From positions 1-64,000 of the forward strand of contig NZ_AODD01000003.1 of assembly GCF_000525835.1 (NCBI RefSeq): a stretch of DNA of 64,000 nucleotides. Direction: 5' to 3'. Position 1 is the stretch's first letter. Each line of letters starts with the position of its first letter. The notes under the pieces are model-generated. The model was not told the DNA's origin, did no database searches, and saw only the letters and a program-made list of their open reading frames with translations. Made by a program: the position numbers and the translations under genes. Shown piece after piece: positions 58,811 to 64,000 of this stretch. This DNA is from Listeria grandensis FSL F6-0971 (GTDB taxonomy: Bacteria > Bacillota > Bacilli > Lactobacillales > Listeriaceae).

Positions 58811-58844
58811 AGAAAATCCATGCTGCTAGCAACACGGATTTTCT
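58811..58844. terminator. Hairpin after the MATE gene
   Basis: AGAAAATCC and GGATTTTCT form a 9-bp stem, 6 bp past the end of the MATE gene; T tract is weak on the minus strand. Confidence 0.5.
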
Positions 58845-58849
58845 AGTTA

Positions 58850-60183
58850 TTACACTTTACGGAAAATGTGCTTTCTCCTCGCATATATAACGATTGAGAA
58901 GGCAACAACAGCTTCAGAAAGTGGGATCGAGGCCCAAACACCTTCTGCTCCGAAAAATGGTGGCAACATGATCAGGAACGCGACCATGAATAGCATTTCG
59001 CGCGCGACTGTGATCCAAATCGCCATACCAACCCGGCCTGTCGTCTGGAAATACGTCATCATGACGAAGTTGAAGCCCATAAATAGATAACCGGCAAAGA
59101 AAATCCGGACGGCCATTGTTGCTAATCCCACAATCTCTGGCTGAATGTGCCAAACATCGCTACGATATGGCCGGCTCCGAAAAATCCACCAACAAAGAAC
59201 ACGATACCAGTTCCAATTGCTGTAATGATGGCCAGTCGAATCGTTGCCTGCTCTCGGTCTTGTAATTTTGCGCCACGATAGTAGCTGATCAGTGGCTGAA
59301 TCGCTGAACTCATTCCTAAGAACAGCATTAAAATCACGCTGTGTGTGTAGTTTAATACGGAAAATGCTGCTACACCAGCTGTCCCCGCAACTGCCGCAAT
59401 CGCGATATTATAGCCCATTGTAAAGACGGACAACCCAAGTTCTGATAAAAAACTCGGCATCCCAATCGAGAATGTTTTCGTAAACGATTTTTTCGTAAAG
59501 CGGAACCCGACAAATTTTAGCCGGCATGTTTTTTTGAAGAAGTGTAGCGATAAAACGCCAATTCCCACGACGACAGCAATAATGGTCGCACCCGCAGAAC
59601 CAGCCACGCCCCAGTTTAAAATAAACAGGAAGCAGTAATTCAAAATCACGTTCACAACTGCCGTCACGATCAACGCGACCATCGCAAGGTTCGGATCGCC
59701 ATCATTCCGTACAAAAATACTCAAAATATTTTCAATCGTAAACGCAAATCCGAACATTAGTAAAATCGTCATGTAATCCATTACGTAAGGCAACGTCTCC
59801 GGATTCGCCCCGAGCATATTCGCCAGTGGCACCCGAAATACGAACGCAATCGCCGCAAGCGTAATCGTAATTAAAAACACCATTATAATAGAACGAGTAA
59901 AGATGCGTTGCGCCTCTGGAATGTTCTTCTCCCCTAGCGCAAAGGAGTACTGTGTAGCTCCACCAATTCCTATCCAAAGCGAAATCGCCGTAAAAATCGA
60001 GAACACTGGAACTGCAATATTAATCCCCGCAAGCGCCACCCCGCCGAGTCTATGTCCTACAAAAATCCCGTCCATCACAATGTTCACCGACATCAGCAAC
60101 ATCCCAACTAGGGACGGAATTAAATATCGTAAAAACACCTTTAAAACGGAATCTGTCTCCATTCTAGTATCCATTTCTTTCAT
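58850..60183 (-). CDS. MATE-family multidrug/flippase transporter (frameshifted in this copy)
   Basis: The N frame (59122-60192) and C frame (58850-59131) join at an AAA (59152-59154 plus strand), where one more base restores MFWHIQPEIVGLATM and 444 aa. Twelve hydrophobic segments; the MATE motifs MDGIFVGHRLGGVALAGINI and MGYNIAIAAVAGTAGVAAFS are present. MATE exporters use sodium or proton gradients. ATG 60183 follows an AGGAAG. A palindrome TAGTCGACTA lies at 60212-60221, 29 bp upstream, as for MarR/TetR-type control, but no regulator gene adjoins. Confidence 0.85.
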
Positions 60184-60373
60184 GTTTCTCACTTCCTAAC
60201 CTAACGTTAATTAGTCGACTATACCATTTAATCACATTTAGTAAAAAAAAGCAACATGACAGGCAACATTGCAAAATTGTAAGATTGGGTACTCTTTTTG
60301 TTAGTTAATACGAGGGAACCAAATCTCAATACACGGTATACTAAGTTTATCAAATCAAAGGAGTTACCGACTT

Positions 60374-60733
60374 ATGAAAAAATTACTTATTGCACTTATC
60401 GTTCTTATTATCATCATCGGTGGCGGATTGCTCGCCTTGCGTTTTATAAATTTCAATCAAATAGGTGCTGATACCTATTATGTAAAAATTACAACAGACG
60501 GAAAAACAACAAGTGGTCGTGCAAGCAATGGTCAAGCCTACACAGATTATAATTACAATCTCCCAGGCTACGATGAAAACGGGAAAGAAAAAGAGATGGC
60601 ATTTATCGCTCAGAAAAATTTACGCAAAGACGCTTACCTTGAAGTATTCTGGAAAGAGGATAAAGGCGTGACATCCTATAAAGAAGTAAAGCAGACGGAT
60701 CTTCCTAAAAAAGCTGCGGACAAATTAAAATAG
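60374..60733 (+). CDS. YxeA/DUF1093 family protein
   Basis: 119 aa. N-terminal signal-like hydrophobic segment (KKLLIALIVLIIIIGGGLLA) with no lipobox, then a small beta-rich domain with TYYVKITTDGKTTSGR and YDENGKEKEMAFIAQKNLRK, the YxeA (DUF1093) pattern. Exported or membrane-anchored; function unknown. AAGGAG lies 9 nt before the ATG. The next gene is a related copy after 24 bp. Confidence 0.85.
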   Translation: MKKLLIALIVLIIIIGGGLLALRFINFNQIGADTYYVKITTDGKTTSGRASNGQAYTDYNYNLPGYDENGKEKEMAFIAQKNLRKDAYLEVFWKEDKGVTSYKEVKQTDLPKKAADKLK

Positions 60734-60757
60734 CAATAATGAGAGAGGTTGAGAAAA

Positions 60758-61099
60758 ATGAAAAACAAAAAAGGTTTATTACTAATATTAGCGGGGTTAC
60801 TCGTAGCGTTATGTGTCGTATTTGAATATGGAATGCCCTCAGATGCTACTGCAAAAGCCTATTTTGTAGATGTGAATCAAAACGGGGAACAAGTGAAGAA
60901 AAACCAATTTTCTGGCTATAAATATACATTAAAAGGCTATAAAAAAGATGGTAGTTCTGAAAACATCACATTTTACTCACCTGATAAGCTAGAGAAAAAT
61001 AAGAAGTTCAAGATTCACGTGTCCAATAATCAATTGGTAGCAAATTATAAACAAGTCAAAAAGTTGCCCTCCACTATCCAATATTACGCAGAGCAATAA
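60758..61099 (+). CDS. YxeA/DUF1093 family protein (second copy)
   Basis: 113 aa, signal-like N-terminus (KNKKGLLLILAGLLVALCVV) followed by AYFVDVNQNGEQVKKNQFSG and YKKDGSSENITFYSPDKL, again the DUF1093 pattern. ATG at 60758 is 9 nt after GAGAGG; an in-frame TTG at 60749 is less likely. Tandem paralogue of the preceding gene, likely the same transcript ending at the hairpin near 61150. Function unknown. Confidence 0.85.
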   Translation: MKNKKGLLLILAGLLVALCVVFEYGMPSDATAKAYFVDVNQNGEQVKKNQFSGYKYTLKGYKKDGSSENITFYSPDKLEKNKKFKIHVSNNQLVANYKQVKKLPSTIQYYAEQ

Positions 61100-61146
61100 T
61101 CTATAAAATCCGGCTATAAGAACTTTCCCGCCGCCCATAACTATAC

Positions 61147-61200
61147 ATAGACTTGCAATGAAAGAGATATCTAATTCTCTAGGCATTGCAAGTCTATTTT
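61147..61200. terminator. Bidirectional terminator between YxeA genes and pdxR
   Basis: ATAGACTTGCAATG pairs exactly with CATTGCAAGTCTAT (14 bp), with inner AGAGA/TCTCT. Confidence 0.85.
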
Positions 61201-62618
61201 CATTCGTCTTCTAATATACCGCGTAATCGCTCTCCAACTACCGGCGCATCTGCTTCATCTAATTTCGCAAAAGTCAGGCGAATCGCACTTTCTTGTATAC
61301 CAAATAAAAAGGCGGGCATCACGAGTAATTGTTGCTCAAGAAAAATATCAAAATCACGCGTTTTCCAGTCTTTTTGTGGTAGCCTACACCAAAGATGGAA
61401 TCCCCCTTGCGGCACATCGTACTGTAAGCTTTCTGGTAAATGTTTTATCAGAGCATCGCGTCGTTGCTGCAGTTTCTTTCGCAGCCATCCGATATGCGTT
61501 CCAAACGCTGCATCGCTCAGAACATGGTTCGCTAGTACTTGCGGAAAAATACTGAGTCCAAAGTCCATCTCCTGCCTTGCTTCAGCGAGTCTTGTGACAA
61601 CCGCGGCTGGTCCTATGAGCCAGCCAATCCGAGTCGTTGATCCCATCAGTTTTGACAGCGATCCGATATAGAGGACGTTATCTGGATCTAATTTTTTCAG
61701 TAATTCCGGTGGCTCTGATTCATCAAAAGTGAGTAAGCTGTAAGGATCATCCTCCACGATGGGGACTTGTATTTTAGAACATAGTGCGACAAATTCCTGC
61801 CTACGTTTGGCGCTCATCGTCAAGCTTGTTGGATTTTGAAAAGTTGGATTGACAAACACCATTTTGATGCGATGTTTGCGATATAGTTGCTCTAATTCCG
61901 CCAACTTCACGCCTTCATGATCCATTGGAAGTGCATAGATTCGTAAGCCCGCTGACTGGAATAAGGATAAGGCGTAAAAATAAGACGGGGCTTCCATCGC
62001 AATGGCATCTCCACTTGTCAAAAGGCATTGCGTGATTAGAAATAAGGCCTGTTGCGCCCCTGACGTGATAAAAATTTGATCTAGATTGGTCGTTACATGA
62101 TAGTTTTGCGCGACCATTTCTTGTATCGTTGCTCGTAACGGTTTATAACCTGCAACGTCTTCTGAGCTTTCCTCCGATAAAAAAGTTTGCCAAGACAAGG
62201 CTGGCGTCGTGATTTCTGGGAGGAGATCCACTGGGAGTTCTCCAGATGCGACGTCGATAACTGCATCTGGGGCTTTGCTTCGTAACAATTTCATTTTATC
62301 GAGATATGGCGTTGCTTGTAAAAATGCGCCTTGTGACACGTAATGGCGCCAGTTTGTTTTGCGTCCGGTGAATACACCCCACTTATCTTCACTGATTCGC
62401 GTACCGCTTCCTTGTTTCCTGGTGACGATACCGCGAGTACTCAATTCATCGAGCGCATGGACTAGCGTCGAGCGGTTGACCCCAAGAAGTGCTGCGAGAT
62501 CGCGTTCGGGTGGGAGCTTGTCGCCAGGAAGCAAGTGGCCGTCTTGGATGTGTATTTCTATGAGGGCGATGATTTGTTGGTAGATGGGGTATTCAGTGGT
62601 TTTTGGGATTTTCCACAT
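61200..62618 (-). CDS. pdxR: MocR-family regulator PdxR
   Basis: 472 aa: N-terminal GntR winged helix (YPIYQQIIALIEIHIQDGHL, LAALLGVNRSTLVHALDEL) and a C-terminal aminotransferase-like domain with the PLP Lys in YIGSLSKLMGSTTRIGWL. The enzyme-like part senses PLP. AGGAGG lies 9 nt before the ATG. Divergent from pdxS, so it is the activator of PLP synthesis, as known for Listeria PdxR. Confidence 0.93.
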   Translation of the reverse strand: MWKIPKTTEYPIYQQIIALIEIHIQDGHLLPGDKLPPERDLAALLGVNRSTLVHALDELSTRGIVTRKQGSGTRISEDKWGVFTGRKTNWRHYVSQGAFLQATPYLDKMKLLRSKAPDAVIDVASGELPVDLLPEITTPALSWQTFLSEESSEDVAGYKPLRATIQEMVAQNYHVTTNLDQIFITSGAQQALFLITQCLLTSGDAIAMEAPSYFYALSLFQSAGLRIYALPMDHEGVKLAELEQLYRKHRIKMVFVNPTFQNPTSLTMSAKRRQEFVALCSKIQVPIVEDDPYSLLTFDESEPPELLKKLDPDNVLYIGSLSKLMGSTTRIGWLIGPAAVVTRLAEARQEMDFGLSIFPQVLANHVLSDAAFGTHIGWLRKKLQQRRDALIKHLPESLQYDVPQGGFHLWCRLPQKDWKTRDFDIFLEQQLLVMPAFLFGIQESAIRLTFAKLDEADAPVVGERLRGILEDE

Positions 62619-63244
62619 GGGTTGGTGCCTCCTTTTGTTGGGATTTAGAGCCTCAATATATAATCTACCAGTGGCTCTTAGATGGCAAAACGCGGACTCA
62701 GCTCAAAGTAAGTAACAAGTCCCCTTCTTGATAAGTTCATATTCTACACGTTCTCTTCGCTAATTACCTGTTTCGCTGAGCCTTGTTGTCGGGATTTGTA
62801 CTTATTGGGTTCTGTGGTTATTCGTGTGTGGCAATCTTGCTTGTGGGAATGCTTTGGTTGGTTACGTCTCCTGGTTTCGCGATCCAGCTTCACGGGCTAA
62901 CTCCTCGAAAATTTCGGATCCTCCATAAAAATCAAGTCCGGGTTTTTACTGCGGCTCCTAACAATTTTTTTCGGAGTTAAACGAGCCCGTTCTGCTTTTC
63001 ACTCGATCCAGCTTCAACAGCCAGATCCTCGAAATTTTCGGTGCCTCCGAAAAATCCAAAAAAGGGATTTGTCTGCGCCCCCTAACAAATTTTTTCGGAT
63101 CTAACGGGCTGTTTCAGCTTTTCAGCATTGGACCACCTATTACTCCTCCAATTGGCTGTTTCGGAAAATTTGGTTTTAGCTTACCATAGAATAGAACAGA
63201 ATGCCTAGGCACAAGTTTTACATATTAAAGGAGGAATCGTTTAA
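62619..63244. other. pdxR-pdxS intergenic region (626 bp)
   Basis: Unusually long for this window. Holds a TATAAT at 62657-62662, a GAGCC...GGCTC inverted repeat near 62653-62681 that may be a PdxR site, an AT-poor stretch of unknown meaning, the two tandem hairpin units and the pdxS leader with AAAGGAGG. No protein gene is convincing. Confidence 0.6.
62880..63125. repeat. Two tandem ~124-bp structured repeat units
   Basis: Both units begin CGATCCAGCTTCA (62880 and 63004) and share the middle element CCTAACAA..TTTTTTCGGA. In unit 1 CGGGCT pairs with AGCCCG and AACTCC with GGAGTT; in unit 2 CAGCC pairs with GGCTG and AGATCC with GGATCT. Inner helices also pair, e.g. AAATCC with GGGATTT in unit 2. 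Compensatory changes point to a conserved hairpin, DNA or RNA. Confidence 0.8.
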
Positions 63245-64000
63245 ATGGAAAAGAAAACTGGTAGTGAGTTGGTAAAAAGAGGTATGGCGCAAATGCAAAA
63301 AGGTGGCGTCATCATGGATGTTGTCAATGCAGAACAAGCAAAAATCGCGGAGGCCGCGGGTGCAGTCGCGGTTATGGCTTTGGAACGCGTGCCATCTGAT
63401 ATTCGTGCGGCTGGTGGTGTCGCTCGTATGGCCGATCCACGCATTATCGAGGAAGTCATGAACGCAGTCTCTATCCCCGTTATGGCGAAAGCTCGTATTG
63501 GTCACATTTCGGAGGCTCGTGTGCTCGAAGCGATGGGCGTCGATTATATCGATGAAAGTGAAGTTTTAACCCCTGCAGATGATGAATATCACCTTCTAAA
63601 AAGCGATTTTACCGTACCATTTGTATGTGGTTGTCGTGATCTTGGTGAGGCGCTCCGTCGTATTGGTGAAGGGGCTTCGATGCTTCGTACGAAAGGTGAA
63701 CCAGGAACGGGAAATATCGTGGAGGCGGTTCGTCATATGCGCAAAGTCAACAGCCAGATTCGCAAGGTGAGCGTGATGAGCGATGATGAACTGATGGCCG
63801 AAGCCAAAATATTAGGCGCTCCTTATGAACTTTTAAAAGAAATTAAAACGCTTGGAAAACTCCCTGTTGTCAATTTTGCGGCTGGTGGGGTGGCGACGCC
63901 TGCGGATGCGGCTTTGATGATGGAGCTTGGCGCGGACGGCGTGTTCGTCGGTTCTGGTATTTTCAAATCGGATAATCCTGCCAAATTTGCGAATGCGATC
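63245..64000 (+). CDS. pdxS: Pyridoxal 5'-phosphate synthase subunit PdxS (3' end cut by window)
   Basis: Makes PLP from ribose-5-phosphate, glyceraldehyde-3-phosphate and ammonia (from PdxT) as a dodecamer TIM barrel. First 252 codons visible of about 295. Catalytic residues: Asp in [18 protein letters not shown], Lys81 in [16 protein letters not shown], and Lys149 in [18 protein letters not shown]; phosphate site near [28 protein letters not shown] precedes the ATG. pdxT is expected next, beyond the window. Activated by divergent PdxR. Confidence 0.97.
   Translation, partial: MEKKTGSELVKRGMAQMQKGGVIMDVVNAEQAKIAEAAGAVAVMALERVPSDIRAAGGVARMADPRIIEEVMNAVSIPVMAKARIGHISEARVLEAMGVDYIDESEVLTPADDEYHLLKSDFTVPFVCGCRDLGEALRRIGEGASMLRTKGEPGTGNIVEAVRHMRKVNSQIRKVSVMSDDELMAEAKILGAPYELLKEIKTLGKLPVVNFAAGGVATPADAALMMELGADGVFVGSGIFKSDNPAKFANAI

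Noticed and set aside
58596-58829. 77-aa reading frame in the nrd upstream region
   Set aside because: No ribosome site; it starts in the NrdR-like boxes and has a non-protein-like composition.
62783-62980. 65-aa hydrophobic reading frame
   Set aside because: No ribosome site, and it runs into the tandem hairpin repeats.

Overview
The window reads as a chromosome segment of a Listeriaceae bacterium, most likely a Listeria species other than L. monocytogenes. Basis: low-to-moderate GC, strong AGGAGG-type ribosome sites with frequent TTG/GTG starts, short intergenic gaps closed by U-tract hairpins, and proteins that match remembered Listeria families closely (CshA, Ddl-MurF, the fused glutamine-type binding protein/permease, the LMCA1-type Ca2+ ATPase, LafA/LafB, rifampin phosphotransferase Rph, PdxR/PdxS, the NrdE-NrdF-flavodoxin-thioredoxin operon). 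The species call is inference and no database was searched.

Layout. 1-5 kb: cshA (truncated by the window edge, long leader), then murF and ddl for peptidoglycan precursors. 4.8-12.6 kb: a paired SMR efflux operon under a TetR repressor, small proteins, a glutamine-type ABC importer, a MetE-like methyltransferase, ridA and a membrane protein. 12.6-20.8 kb: small DUF1294 and rhodanese proteins, a Ca2+ P-type ATPase, a DHA2 drug exporter divergent from its TetR regulator plus an acetyltransferase, and an ABC exporter behind a Fur-like box. 20.9-24.2 kb: lafA-lafB-flippase-like operon for the glycolipid anchor of lipoteichoic acid. 24.4-33.9 kb: OsmC, SDR and PsiE proteins, a glutamine amidotransferase-like hydrolase, class III fructose-1,6-bisphosphatase, aspartokinase, a second P-type ATPase and a Crp/Fnr regulator. 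34-42.2 kb: lutABC with a FadR-type regulator, then an Mga-like regulator, a YhaQ/YhaP-like ABC exporter and an acetyltransferase. 42.2-43.0 kb is the least explained stretch. 43-54 kb: an EIIC-like permease, rph, an MreB paralogue, a MazG-like protein and the mannitol operon mtlA-mtlR-mtlF-mtlD. 54-60 kb: the class I ribonucleotide reductase operon and a MATE transporter. 60-64 kb: two YxeA-like proteins, pdxR, a structured intergenic region and the start of pdxS.

The most important property of this copy is that eleven otherwise intact genes (murF, binding protein/permease, Ca2+ ATPase, lafB, Mga-like regulator, yhaQ-like ATPase, acetyltransferase, rph, mtlD, mtlA, MATE) each carry one single-nucleotide indel, nine of them in or next to a run of the same base. 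Correcting one base gives an intact family-length protein in every case. Raw-sequence indel error is the simplest explanation, so these should not be read as real gene loss without resequencing.

No clearly new defence or metabolic system is visible. The best candidates for undescribed elements are two tandem ~124-bp hairpin units with compensatory arm changes between pdxR and pdxS, a terminator-like hairpin in the cshA leader, a 126-bp palindrome that supplies the stop codon of an SMR gene, and an orphan region at 42.4-43.0 kb that ends in a plus-strand terminator.
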